From positions 124,001 through 188,000 of the forward strand of contig JAETSR010000001.1 in the NCBI GenBank assembly GCA_021769555.1: a stretch of 64,000 nt of DNA, in the 5' to 3' direction. This document shows positions 9,181-19,400 of the stretch, piece by piece. Below the pieces are notes generated by a model. That model saw nothing but the letters and a program-made list of their open reading frames with translations, was not told where the DNA came from and made no database searches. The stretch's first letter is position 1, and each line of letters starts with the position of its first letter. The stretch comes from Clostridiaceae bacterium (GTDB lineage Bacteria > Bacillota > Clostridia > Oscillospirales > Acutalibacteraceae). A program made the position numbers and the translations under genes.

Positions 9181-9963
9181 ATGGCTGAAAAAATGAACTC
9201 ATTTATTATGGATCGAGTTCGCCGTGTTACAGAGCTTAACCTGGAAACTGGTAAAGTGAATTGGAGTGCGGTTGGTATCGGTGATCCATCTCTGGAGCTG
9301 AATGGTGAAACTATTGATAAGCAAGATGCGTATGGTGCAATGATTGCCCAGATTGATACAGCTAAGGGTGCAGTGTTTACCGCAAACATTGATACGCCTA
9401 ACCTAAACGTGCTTGCTTCTCAGCGTGGTGCTGAAATTCAGGTTGGTACAGAGGAAGTTAAGGTGCAGGGAGAAGATTTTGAGGTTGTAAAGGTTGTAGA
9501 TGGAAAAGCGACACTAACATATACACCTATTGAAGCGCCTGCATATGTCTATCCTATCAATTCTGATCAGACGCAGGGTGTGGAGATTGAAGTTGGCCTT
9601 GAGGATGCAAATGCTAAGATTGAGGGGAATGTAGTTACTCTCCCGGAAGGCTTTACCGCTACTCAGGTTGGTGTGTATTATAAGTATGAGACTGTTGACG
9701 CTGTGAAACTGACTGATAACAGTGAGACTTTCGGTACTGCAGCTAAATATATTATCCAGATGTATTTCCGCGATATCTGTACTGATGCTAAACGTCTCGG
9801 TGTACTGGTATTCCCGAAAGCAAAGCTGGACAACAATGTAACAATCGACTTGACAACCGAGGGTAGCCATCCGATTTCGCTGACTGCCCAGAAAGAGTAT
9901 TGTGCAGAAGAGTCTAAGCTGTATTACTGGGTGTGGGCTACTAAGGGAACAGTGACAGCATGA
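9181..9963 (+). CDS. Major tail tube protein
   Basis: 260 residues, start ATG 9181 after a gaaagga ribosome site. Beta-rich with long strands and an insertion domain in the middle (about residues 75-160, TYTPIEAPAYVYPINSDQ onward), the normal make-up of siphovirus tube proteins. C-terminal strands AKYIIQMYFRDI and KLYYWVWATKGTVTA complete the fold. It sits just upstream of the region leading to the tape measure, and it overlaps the next gene by four bases. Assigned by size, composition and order. Confidence 0.6.
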   Translation: MAEKMNSFIMDRVRRVTELNLETGKVNWSAVGIGDPSLELNGETIDKQDAYGAMIAQIDTAKGAVFTANIDTPNLNVLASQRGAEIQVGTEEVKVQGEDFEVVKVVDGKATLTYTPIEAPAYVYPINSDQTQGVEIEVGLEDANAKIEGNVVTLPEGFTATQVGVYYKYETVDAVKLTDNSETFGTAAKYIIQMYFRDICTDAKRLGVLVFPKAKLDNNVTIDLTTEGSHPISLTAQKEYCAEESKLYYWVWATKGTVTA

Positions 9964-10310
9964 GTGACGGAACATTAAAACGATGCAAGATATGCGGAAC
10001 TGAATATCGGGTTTGCTATTCTTGCGAAAAGAAACATAGCTGGAGGGTACATACTGATACAGCAGAGCATTTCTATATGTTTGAGGTCTTGATGAACTAT
10101 CAGCTTAATCATAATGCAAAGAAAGCGTATAAAGCACTAAAAAAACGCAATGTTAATTTCTTTGATACAGAAAAATATCTGCCTAATGTGCAGGAGTTGT
10201 TAAAGGAGATATATGGCCTATCGCACGAAAATAGTAGAGCGAAAATAGAGGCTGTTACTACCCTAGAACCCACTAGCGTAACATATGAAAATGAAGAGGG
10301 GGAGGGCTAA
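9960..10310 (+). CDS. Small zinc-ribbon-like phage protein
   Basis: 116 residues starting ATGA over the tail tube stop codon. The N-terminus carries two CxxC knuckles, CKIC (residues 8-11) and CYSC (19-22), with nearby histidines, typical of a zinc-binding element. The remainder is helical with an acidic tail. Such proteins are widespread beside phage tail genes but their role is unknown. Coupling to the tube gene suggests expression in the tail module. Its stop codon lies within the loop of a terminator. Confidence 0.5.
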   Translation: MSDGTLKRCKICGTEYRVCYSCEKKHSWRVHTDTAEHFYMFEVLMNYQLNHNAKKAYKALKKRNVNFFDTEKYLPNVQELLKEIYGLSHENSRAKIEAVTTLEPTSVTYENEEGEG

Positions 10311-10325
10311 CGCTCTCCCCTTTTT
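10299..10325 (+). terminator. Rho-independent terminator overlapping a stop codon
   Basis: Nine-bp stem (ggggagggc / gctctcccc, one G-T pair) with a taac loop that includes the stop codon of the zinc-ribbon gene, then five T. It separates the tube unit from the RuvC-ClpP-PhoH unit. Confidence 0.75.
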
Positions 10326-10344
10326 CGATTTAGGAAGTGGTGAT

Positions 10345-10878
10345 ATGAAAATTCTTGCACTAGATCAAGCGAGACATGGTGCGTGGTCGGTATTTGATTA
10401 TGACAATAAAGCGTTGCTTGACTATGGGACTTGGGTTTTTGATAGCAAGAAATTTCCATATGAGAAAGCTATTTTGGAAATTGAGTCTTTGCTAGACGAA
10501 CTAATAAAAAAGCATGAAATTGACGCAGTTTTTTTGGAGGATATCCAACTTAGGCAAAATGCTCAGGCATTTAAAAAACTTGCGCAGCTACAAGGGGTTT
10601 TGATTAACTATTGTGAAAAAAACAAATTTCTTTATTGGGTTGTCGCTCCGTCTCAATGGCAGAACTATTGTAACGCGAGAGGGCGAACGTCAAAAGAAAT
10701 AAAACTCAATGTAAAACAGACAAATCCAGACGCAGACAAGATGTCGAAGATTTTATCTCTACAGTTCGTAAAAAATGAATTTGATGTTGAAACCGAAGAC
10801 GATAACTTGTCGGATGCAATTTGTATTGGTTATTATGCCGTAAATAAAGTGAAAATTCTTAAAGGAGAAGCTAAATGA
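10345..10878 (+). CDS. RuvC-like Holliday junction resolvase
   Basis: 177 residues from ATG 10345 (MKILALDQARHG); an in-frame ATG at 10285 lies inside the preceding gene and terminator and is rejected. RuvC/RNase-H fold with the expected acidic residues: Asp in strand 1 (MKILALDQA), Glu at FLEDI (about residue 70) and the paired Asp at DNLSDAICIGYYAV near the C-terminus. Phage RuvC-type enzymes cut branched DNA before packaging. Unusually, it lies within the tail module rather than with replication genes. Its end overlaps the ClpP-like start by four bases. Confidence 0.75.
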   Translation: MKILALDQARHGAWSVFDYDNKALLDYGTWVFDSKKFPYEKAILEIESLLDELIKKHEIDAVFLEDIQLRQNAQAFKKLAQLQGVLINYCEKNKFLYWVVAPSQWQNYCNARGRTSKEIKLNVKQTNPDADKMSKILSLQFVKNEFDVETEDDNLSDAICIGYYAVNKVKILKGEAK

Positions 10879-11525
10879 ATAAGAATCAGACTTATCATGG
10901 TGATACTATGGAAATTGAGGTTGATATGGGTGAAATTGCAAAACTTATGGACACAAGTTTGCCCGATCCAACGCTGCTAGAATATTATCGAATGCTTGAA
11001 AAGCGTGAAATATTCTGGAATGCAGATGTTGAAGATTCAACATTAGAAGTATCAATGGCTATTCGCAAATGGAACGCACAAGATAAAGGTCTTTCTGTCA
11101 ATGAACGTAAACCAATTAAAATTTTCATTAACTCTGATGGCGGGTCTGCTGATGTAGTCCTAAATGTTATTGATGTGATCGCGCTGTCGAAAACGCCAGT
11201 TTATACGATTGGTATGGGTAGGGTGTACAGTGCTGGCGGTCTATTATTGATGGCAGGACATAAGCGTTATATTTTTGAACACACGAGTTGCTTGATTCAC
11301 GACGGATCGTCTGATGTGGTAGGCAGCGTTGGTAAGCTGATTGATAATTTAAAGTTTACAGAACGACTTGAATCCATTATGAAAGATTTTATTTTGAGTC
11401 ACACAAAAATTCCGAAAGAAATGTACAACGAAAATTATAGGCGAGATTGGTTTTTGTTTAGCAATGAAATGATTGAGCTTGGCATTGCAGATGAAATTAT
11501 TACCGATATTGATTCTATTATTTGA
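10875..11525 (+). CDS. ClpP-family serine protease
   Basis: 216 residues with the ClpP fold. Oxyanion-strand glycines (FINSDGGSADVVLNVID), nucleophile Ser in VYSAGGLLLMAG (about residue 117), catalytic His in CLIHDGSSD (about 142), and an Asp further on in the NYRRDWFL segment. Phage ClpP homologues usually act as prohead proteases next to the portal. Here the gene is far from the head genes, between RuvC and a PhoH-like ATPase, so its substrate may be different. ATGA overlap with ruvC plus ribosome site aaaggag. Confidence 0.75.
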   Translation: MNKNQTYHGDTMEIEVDMGEIAKLMDTSLPDPTLLEYYRMLEKREIFWNADVEDSTLEVSMAIRKWNAQDKGLSVNERKPIKIFINSDGGSADVVLNVIDVIALSKTPVYTIGMGRVYSAGGLLLMAGHKRYIFEHTSCLIHDGSSDVVGSVGKLIDNLKFTERLESIMKDFILSHTKIPKEMYNENYRRDWFLFSNEMIELGIADEIITDIDSII

Positions 11526-11538
11526 GGGGTGAATTACT

Positions 11539-12258
11539 GTGGCAAAAGGAAATTATAGGTCTAACAATAATGATGCTCCTGTAACTTTGGATGATCATCC
11601 CTTTTATGGATTTAGGCTTGATGAATACCAGGCTAAGTTTAGGGATGCTATTTGGAATCCAGATAAACTCATTGTGTTTTGTTCTGCAAAAGCAGGAAGC
11701 GGAAAAACACTAATTGCTACTGCTGTTGCAAATCTTTTGTGTGAGTATGGAAAATATGATGGAATTACCTATATTGCTGCTCCAACACAGGAGCAAAAGC
11801 AAGGATTTCTAAAGGGAACTATTGAAGAGAAATCAGAGCCGTATTTTGAGCCATTTTATGAAGCGCTGAAAAAGATTGGTGTAAACCTGCATACAGCTTT
11901 TTATGACAATTCGATTAACGACAAATATCAGACTGCCTATATTGAGTGCCTTACTCATACTTTTTTGCGTGGTACAAATTTTGAAAAAAGGGTTATCATC
12001 ATTGATGAATGCCAAAATTTCTATTATGACGAATTGATGAAAGTGCTTACAAGAATCCATGATAACTGCAAAGTGATTGTTATTGGACATGCAGGCCAGA
12101 TCGATTTACTTTCAAATTCTGAAAGGTCTGGGTTTATCCCATATTTGAATTGGTTTAAGGATGATGAAAGAACGGCAGTATGTAGGTTAGAAAAGAACTA
12201 TCGTGGGTGGATTAGTCAACACGCCGATGATTTTAATTTTAGGTTAGCAACACGATAA
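11539..12258 (+). CDS. PhoH-like ATPase / helicase
   Basis: 239 residues, GTG start at 11539 after gaggggtg. P-loop AKAGSGKTLIATA (about residues 51-63), Walker B IIIDECQNFYYDEL (about 153-166), a sensor-like motif VIVIGHAGQIDLL, and a late arginine in LEKNYRGW. This is the PhoH/superfamily-1 ATPase core. It often accompanies phage nucleic-acid metabolism genes. Third gene of the RuvC-ClpP-PhoH block; the function of the block is not established. Confidence 0.7.
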   Translation: MAKGNYRSNNNDAPVTLDDHPFYGFRLDEYQAKFRDAIWNPDKLIVFCSAKAGSGKTLIATAVANLLCEYGKYDGITYIAAPTQEQKQGFLKGTIEEKSEPYFEPFYEALKKIGVNLHTAFYDNSINDKYQTAYIECLTHTFLRGTNFEKRVIIIDECQNFYYDELMKVLTRIHDNCKVIVIGHAGQIDLLSNSERSGFIPYLNWFKDDERTAVCRLEKNYRGWISQHADDFNFRLATR

Positions 12259-12274
12259 CGGAGGATTAACATAA

Positions 12275-12937
12275 ATGAAGAAAGTTTCGATTAACACAGT
12301 TCGTGCGTTTTTGAAAGAAAGGGCAACTCAGACTGAAAATTATATTGTAAAAGAGTTCCCTGTGCAAGAAAGTACATTTTCCGTAAAAATTAAAACAGTT
12401 TTAAACTTGACTGAGAAATCAACATTTATCAATCGTGTTCTTAATGGATGTTTTGATACGTTGGGGAATTTTAGACCAGAGTATCTTTCACCTGTGTTGA
12501 GAGCAACAATGCTGCAGGTATGTACTGACATTCCTACGATTCCATTGCGTGGAGATAAGGATGAAGACGGCGGTAGCCTCATGGACATCGAAGCAATGTC
12601 GGAACTGTATATCGCAATGGATTTAGATAATTTAAATGATCAGAGCTATCAGATTATGTTAAATGAGATTGTGCAGCTATGTCACCAAGCGATTGATTGG
12701 AAACGAGCAAAAATGCTTTCTGGTGGAGCAGACGCATTTAAAGAGTTTGGTGATACATTGAAAGCCGTAAAAAAATTTGTACTGTCTATTACAGAAAAAA
12801 TGGATGGCGTTGACTATAAGGCATTACAAAAGTTAGCGGAAACGCTTGTATATCCGACTGAAAATGTTAATGCCCCACAAATTATTTCAGAGATTACAAA
12901 ATTAGGCAATTCAGATATAGGCGATGTGTCTGAGTAA
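12275..12937 (+). CDS. Phage protein, possible tail assembly chaperone
   Basis: 220 residues, mostly helical, in the region ahead of the tape measure gene where tail assembly chaperones are usually encoded. N-terminal beta segment (VSINTVRAFLKERA, FSVKIKTVLNLTEK), then helices (YQIMLNEIVQLCHQAI, DTLKAVKKFVLSI). No second frameshift product is obvious downstream in another frame, so the classic G/GT arrangement is not supported. Family not recognised. Confidence 0.4.
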   Translation: MKKVSINTVRAFLKERATQTENYIVKEFPVQESTFSVKIKTVLNLTEKSTFINRVLNGCFDTLGNFRPEYLSPVLRATMLQVCTDIPTIPLRGDKDEDGGSLMDIEAMSELYIAMDLDNLNDQSYQIMLNEIVQLCHQAIDWKRAKMLSGGADAFKEFGDTLKAVKKFVLSITEKMDGVDYKALQKLAETLVYPTENVNAPQIISEITKLGNSDIGDVSE

Positions 12938-12960
12938 ATTATAGCAAAGGAGGTGGCGGC

Positions 12961-13449
12961 ATGAATCTTAAACAGGCTTTGGCTATGGCTAATGAAAAAG
13001 TCAAAAAGAATATTGATAGTGTTTTGTCAAATGAAGTATTCGAGGCGGTTAAAGAAGAAGAATCTGCCGCCATCGACTCTGTAGTATATGGTGCATATGT
13101 ACCTAAGAAGTATAGACGCAGAGGTATGGGTGCTGGTATGGCAGATGATTCAAATATAGTCATAAAGGGTGGAACTGCATCCGATGGAAAGTTGACAGTT
13201 GTAAATATTACTGAACCGAATCCAGGCGGTTGCCTTGATAATGCTCGTGTAACTACTGATAAGAATTTACCAAAGCTAATTGAATTTGGCAATGGATATG
13301 ATGGTAATTTCTATGATTTTCCCAAAGGTGGCAGTTTTACCAAGCCTAGACCTTTTACAAGGACAACAGTTGAAAATTTGAAAAATAATAAAGCTCATAT
13401 AATCGCAATGAAAAACGGGCTTAAAAAGCGAGGTCTTAATATCAAATAA
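12961..13449 (+). CDS. HK97 gp10-like tail-completion protein (tentative)
   Basis: 162 residues with a strong ribosome site (aaaggagg). The C-terminal half (PKLIEFGNGYDGN, then SFTKPRPFTRTTVENL) resembles the motif of HK97-gp10-like proteins, in which an EFG element is followed by an RPF or RPFLRPA segment. Such proteins complete the tail or joint. It lies 18 bases before the tape measure gene, later than usual. The resemblance is short, so the call is tentative. Confidence 0.45.
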   Translation: MNLKQALAMANEKVKKNIDSVLSNEVFEAVKEEESAAIDSVVYGAYVPKKYRRRGMGAGMADDSNIVIKGGTASDGKLTVVNITEPNPGGCLDNARVTTDKNLPKLIEFGNGYDGNFYDFPKGGSFTKPRPFTRTTVENLKNNKAHIIAMKNGLKKRGLNIK

Positions 13450-13467
13450 AATGGTGGTGAGAAATAA

Positions 13468-16400
13468 ATGGATGACGATCTAAAAATAGTGCTTAGTACA
13501 GAGTTGGAGGCAGACGAACAAGCATCGGCACAACGAATTTCTGCACAACTTCCAACTATCTCTAAGATGGTTAATGCCGGAAGTAAAATTAAAATTCAAA
13601 TTGCGTTGGATGATAATAATGTTCAGTCTCAAACCCAGAAACTCTCTAAACAGATTAGTCAAGTAGCGAAAACTCATGAAGTTGGCTTGTCGGTAAAACT
13701 AAATGACAAATCTATTGATAAATTACGATCAAAACTTGATGGATTGAATGTTAGTCCTGATATTTCTCACGCTCTCACAGACCAGCTAGATCAGATGGGC
13801 CTCCAAATTGATAAGGTAACTGGAAAGTGGAAAGAAGCAGAGGATTCAAGTGAAAGGCTTCTGAGTGTATCAATTCAAGGTACAGATCAGTTGGGTAGGA
13901 GTGTTTCTGTTTTACAGACATATAATGAGACAGCAAATGAGATTGATACAAAGCTTGTAAGTGTTACCACAAACTTAGAAAAGCAAAGAAATATTGAAGA
14001 GCAAATTGCAAATAAAGCAAAGGCAGATAACGAGTCTCGTATTTCGTATTTGACTGAGCAACAAACTGCATTAGCTAAAATTGAATCAACATATATGGGA
14101 TTGACATCATCTAAGCCTATTCAAGACACAGGGCATTTGATGTCAATTTATAATGTTTACGATGAATTGCAAGATAAGATATCTTCTTTAATGAACACTG
14201 AGGGCAGTTTAAGTAAAGTTCAGAAAGCTGAGATCAAGTCTCAGATGGAATCGTTAAAGGAGTTAGTTAAAGAGTACCAAAATGCCGAATACTTTGCAAA
14301 CAAACTTAGGACGAAAGATATTACGACGATCAAAGCTGATCAATCATCGGGCCTTGACTTAGTAGAAAAGAGACTGCAGTCAGCAGGAATATTAACAGAT
14401 GAGTTTAAATCGCGAATTGTTAGTATGCGGACTGAGCTTGAAAAGGTTGATAGTTCAAACCTTACTTCTTTCCTAAACAGCTTTGATAATTTGAATAGTG
14501 ATATTTCTGTATTCAAAGAACAACTACGAGGTGTTAATTCTCTTTATACTGAACTAGCAAATAAAGAAAGTCAGATTGGAAAGGTTCAAGCAGAAATCGC
14601 AAGCCTTGAGGCAAGTCCTAGTAAATCTTCTCAATTAGCTGAAAGTCAAAGATATCTAAACACATTAGAGCAGCAAAAACAAGCAATAATGGATCAGATT
14701 TCAGCTTATGGTGATGTGGCTCAATATGCAAAGCAGGCAGAAGCTGTGGAGCAGGCAAGACTTGACAATCAACATAAGATAAATCAAGTGCAGGCCGAAA
14801 TGGCAGATAAAGCCAAAATCGTTGATAATGCGATGGATGGTATACCAGAGAAAATAGCCGAGATGCAGTCTAAGTTTAATCAGTTATCGAATCCCAGTCA
14901 GCAACTATATGAGAATATGCAAAAACTGCGGGATATGACTTCGGAGTATTCCAAGGACGATTCTGATACTCGCAAGCTACAAATTTGGGAACAGATAGAA
15001 GATACAATAAGCGAATGCAACAAAGAAATGTCTGAACTAGCTCGTATTCAAAGAGCAGATGTTGCAGACAGTAGATTTGCATCTAGTTTTGAAAAAGCAA
15101 AATCAGATTTGCAGGTTATCAAATCTCAGTGGAGTTCGTTGTTTAAGGATAGCCAGCTTAACATGCAGTTTAAGGAACTAGAGAACGGATTAGCGAAAGT
15201 AAACAATCAGGCTGATCTTTCAAAGTGGACTGCACAATTTGGTGCATTCAAGTCCCAGGTAAAGGCCGCTGGCAGAGATGTTCAAAGTTTTGGAGATATC
15301 ATTAAAACAAATATTGGTAAGGTAGCAGAGTGGGCATTGGCTACTGTATCAGTGTTTGGTGTAATTTCCAGAGGAATGTCTATTTTGAAATCTGCTGCTA
15401 CAACCATTATTAGTCTTGATACTGCTATGATTGACCTTAAAAAGACTACAAATGAGTCTGATGCAGCTTATCAAAAATTTTATTCTAGTGCAAGTAATAC
15501 TGCCGCACGGTTAGGTGTGACTACCGATGCAATTATCGCACAGACCGCCGAGTGGAGCCGTTTAGGTTACACAATGGAAGAAGCGGCGCGGATGGCTGAA
15601 AACTCAGCTATCTTTACTGCCATTTCACCTGAAATGAGTGCAGAAGATGCTATTGATGGCCTAATCAGTATTGTTAAAGCTTTTGATGTAGAAGCTGACG
15701 ATGTATTAGAGGGAATCATTTCTAAGATAAATATTATCGGTAATGAGATGGCTGTTTCTAACGCTGATATTGTTGAGGTCATGACACGGGCATCCGCTTC
15801 TATGAAGGCTGCTAACAATACATTTGAGGAAACGGTTGCTTTGGCAACTGCAGCTACAGAAATTACCAGGGATGCTTCACAGGCTGGTAATGCGTTGCGC
15901 ACTATTTCAATGCGTATTCGAGGATATGACGAAGAAACAGAAGAGTACTCAGGAACGATTGCTGCTCTTACTGGTGATATTGCAGACTTAACGAAAGTCG
16001 CTAGTAATGGCGGTAGAGGTATTAGTCTGTTTGAACCTGGTAATCCAGAACAATATCGCTCTACCTATGATATTCTACAAGATATCGCACATATTTGGGA
16101 CGAGCTTACCGATAAGAACCAGGCTCAGTTACTTGAAACTTTGTTCGGCAAAAACCGTGCGAATGTTGGTGCTGCCATTCTGTCAAATTTTGAACAGGCA
16201 GAGGCGGCTATTACTAAAATGGAAGATAGTTTTGGCAGCGCCGATAAGGAGATGGAGTCAGTTAAAAGCTCCATTGAATATAAACTCAATTCGCTACAGC
16301 AGACCTGGGTGAGTGTTGCACAGAATCTGTTGCCTACTGATTTAGTAGGCGGGGTTGTTGATGGTGCTAATTTAGTATCACAGGCAGTTGATTCCATCAC

Positions 16401-19400
16401 TAAGCATTTAGGGCTAATGGGTTCAACGGGAGCTGTTGTTGCTAGTGCAGGACTAGTTAAGCTAATTGCTAATTTTGTGTCATTACGCTCATCGGTTTCG
16501 CCAGTAGTTGAAAGCCTCCAGAAGATAGATTTTACTACTGGTACAAATAGTTTAACACAGTATGCTACACAGTTAAGTAAGCTATCGCCATTACAGAGAG
16601 ATATAGCCACAAGCATGTTAGGGCTACAGAATACTCAAAAAGAGCAGATTGCTACCATGATTGCTGCAACGGAAGCTGCACAACAATATACTGTTGCGGA
16701 ACTAGAACAGCAAATGAGTAAGCATAGGGGGGAAATTGCAGATAAATTAAAAATCTCTTTAACACAAATGGTAACGGCAGAAACCATTAGAGCTGGTATA
16801 GCAGAAAAGGCATTCACCGAACAAGAACTTATGAGTATTGCTACAACTAATGCTCAGACAGCCGCTAACTATGCTGGTGCAACATCGTTTACTGTATTGG
16901 GCACATCAATCAAAGCTGCGTTTGCGGCTTTAATGGCTACTCCGATGGGGTGGATAACATTACTTATTGGTGTACTTCCACTAGCCATATCTCTTATCCA
17001 AGATTTTGCAAATAAGGCCGATGAGGCAAGAGCAGAGCTAATTGAGTTAGGTACAGAAGCTTCCGAAAACGGAAAGAGGATATCTGAGTTAGCTTCAAAC
17101 TATGCCATTCTCTCAAAGGCAGTAAAAGACGGAACGGGGTCGCACGAAGAATTTATTGCTGCTCAAAACGCTTTACGCGAAGAGCTGAATTTGACAGGTT
17201 TTGAGTTAGATAATGCTATTAAGAAATATGGCGATTTAGATACAGCAATTAGTGAACTGGCAAAAAATCAGTTGAATTTAGATATTGCCACTAGCGCTAA
17301 GGGAGCAAAGGCGGCGCAAGAACAAGCAATATCTGATATAAGCAAGCTTGGCGATGGTATTATAAATGCGTATACCGAAGAGGATCAAGAGGTTTTAAGG
17401 TATCTACAAGAAAGTGGATCATCGGCAGAGTTTCAAAAGGCATATACAGAGAAGATTCGTGGCTATTCTGTGTTTCATTCTGATGGCTATAAGTTGCCAA
17501 ATCATATTACTAACAATAGCTCATTTGAAGATTTATGGGAAAATTATCTTACAATCAACGAAGATGCTAGTCGTGCATTAGAGTATTTTGGCGCTGATAA
17601 TACCGTTGTTAATGCTTTGGTTGCTGAAAGTGAGTCATATAAAGAAGCGGCGTTAAAGGCAGTAGAACAGTCAGACAACACAAATGTTTTGATTGCACAA
17701 AAAGCATTACTTTCTCTTGAGAGTATAAAAGATACGCCAAAAACAGTAGATGAAATGTTGAGTTTCCGCGATGAGATTATTTCAAAGATTTCAAGCGATT
17801 CTCAATTCATTAGTGTTACAGATGGATCAGCAGAAGCGTATGTTGATTTAATGCTTTCACAAAATGACGCTTATGCAGATTTGTGGACTGAATGGAAAAC
17901 TGAGACTGACCGTTCGGAGAAGATTGCAAACGACATTGGGGCAAAGATGGTCGAGATGACCAAAGGGCTTTTCCCAACAGATAAAATTGATGAGACGGGT
18001 TATCAAGAGTGGTTGAAACAGGTTGATGGTTTCCGTGATAAACTTATGGAGTTATCGCAAGAGGACTTTAATGTTGCGTACAATGCTTTTGCTGAGAACG
18101 GAGCCTCATCTTGGGAAGAGTTAGAACAGGCAATTCGTGAGTATCACAATGAGCAGAACGTAGCCATTCGGAATGCCGAAAATCTCAAGAAATCTATAAA
18201 CGATTTATGGGAGTCTGAGGACTTTAAGGATTCTCGTAAAGAGTTAGCGGAAATGGCGAGGACAATCGATGGGATTACGCCAGACGCAATCAAAGAGTTA
18301 GCAAGTGAAAGTGATGTACTTGCTGCGGTTCTACAAGAAGATGGAATGAATGCTGAGTTCTTGGCGAACATCTTCCAGCAGATGTCATTCGGCATTGATA
18401 GTTTGGAGTGGATTACTCCTGAGCTATTAGCTTTAAATGATGCACTTGAGGGAATGTCAAGCCAGTTTGATTCAGTGTCAGCAGCAAAGGCTAGGTATGA
18501 CTCTGCTATGTCTGGCCCAGAACATGACGATGACTTTAAAACTTATGCTGGCGCATTTGAAGAACTTAACAAACAATTTGAAGCAGGCACTACTAACTCA
18601 AACGCATTTTGGGCTGCAGCAGAGTTTTTATTTGGTGCAGACCAGTTAAACACATGGGGATGGAGCGATGGTCTTGATCAAATTTATCAGGCTATGCTTA
18701 ATATCGAAGGGGTGTTTGGAGATGCGGATAGTGCTGGTGCAGGATTCGTTGAAAAGCTATATGCCCTATCTGAAGCTGGTGCAATGGTTAGTGAAGAGGG
18801 AGAGCAGCTAGTAACAATCTTTGAAGATGAGGATGGCTGGACTATTGATTTCGACCCAGGCAATATTGATTTGATTGCCGAGAAAATGGGCATGAGCAGA
18901 GAGGCGTGTTTATCATGTCTTGAAGCTTTGCAAATGTGGGGAGACATCAACCTCTACGATCTTGATGAGGTTATACCCAAATTAGAGGATTTAGGACTTG
19001 CCTTTGATAACGCTGGTAAGAAAGTATTCAATGTTAGCGGTATTGCCGATGAAATGACAAAGCTGGGTAAGAGCAGTAAAGAAATTTACGACCTTACATC
19101 AGTGATCGGCGAACTAAACAATGTTGTTTTGCTTGATGTGGCTGGCGAAGTTTCTGATCTAATTGATGGGTTAGAAGAGCTAGGCGCGGTTTCCAAGAAC
19201 GGCGTTGATATCGAGGTTAATATTGATAACCTAACTTCTCTGATCTCTAGTATGGATTTAACCAAAGGAGAAGCTGAAAGTCTAATCACGAAGTTAGCAG
19301 AGGTCGATGGTGTCAAACTGACTAATGCACAAAATGAAGTGAAAAGTGTGCAAGATGCTATTGATTATGTTAATAGAAATGCTGATTTAAAAGACGCAGA

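Noticed and set aside
12275-13460. Programmed frameshift of tail chaperone genes ahead of the tape measure
   Set aside because: No slippery heptamer followed by an extended open frame was found between these genes.
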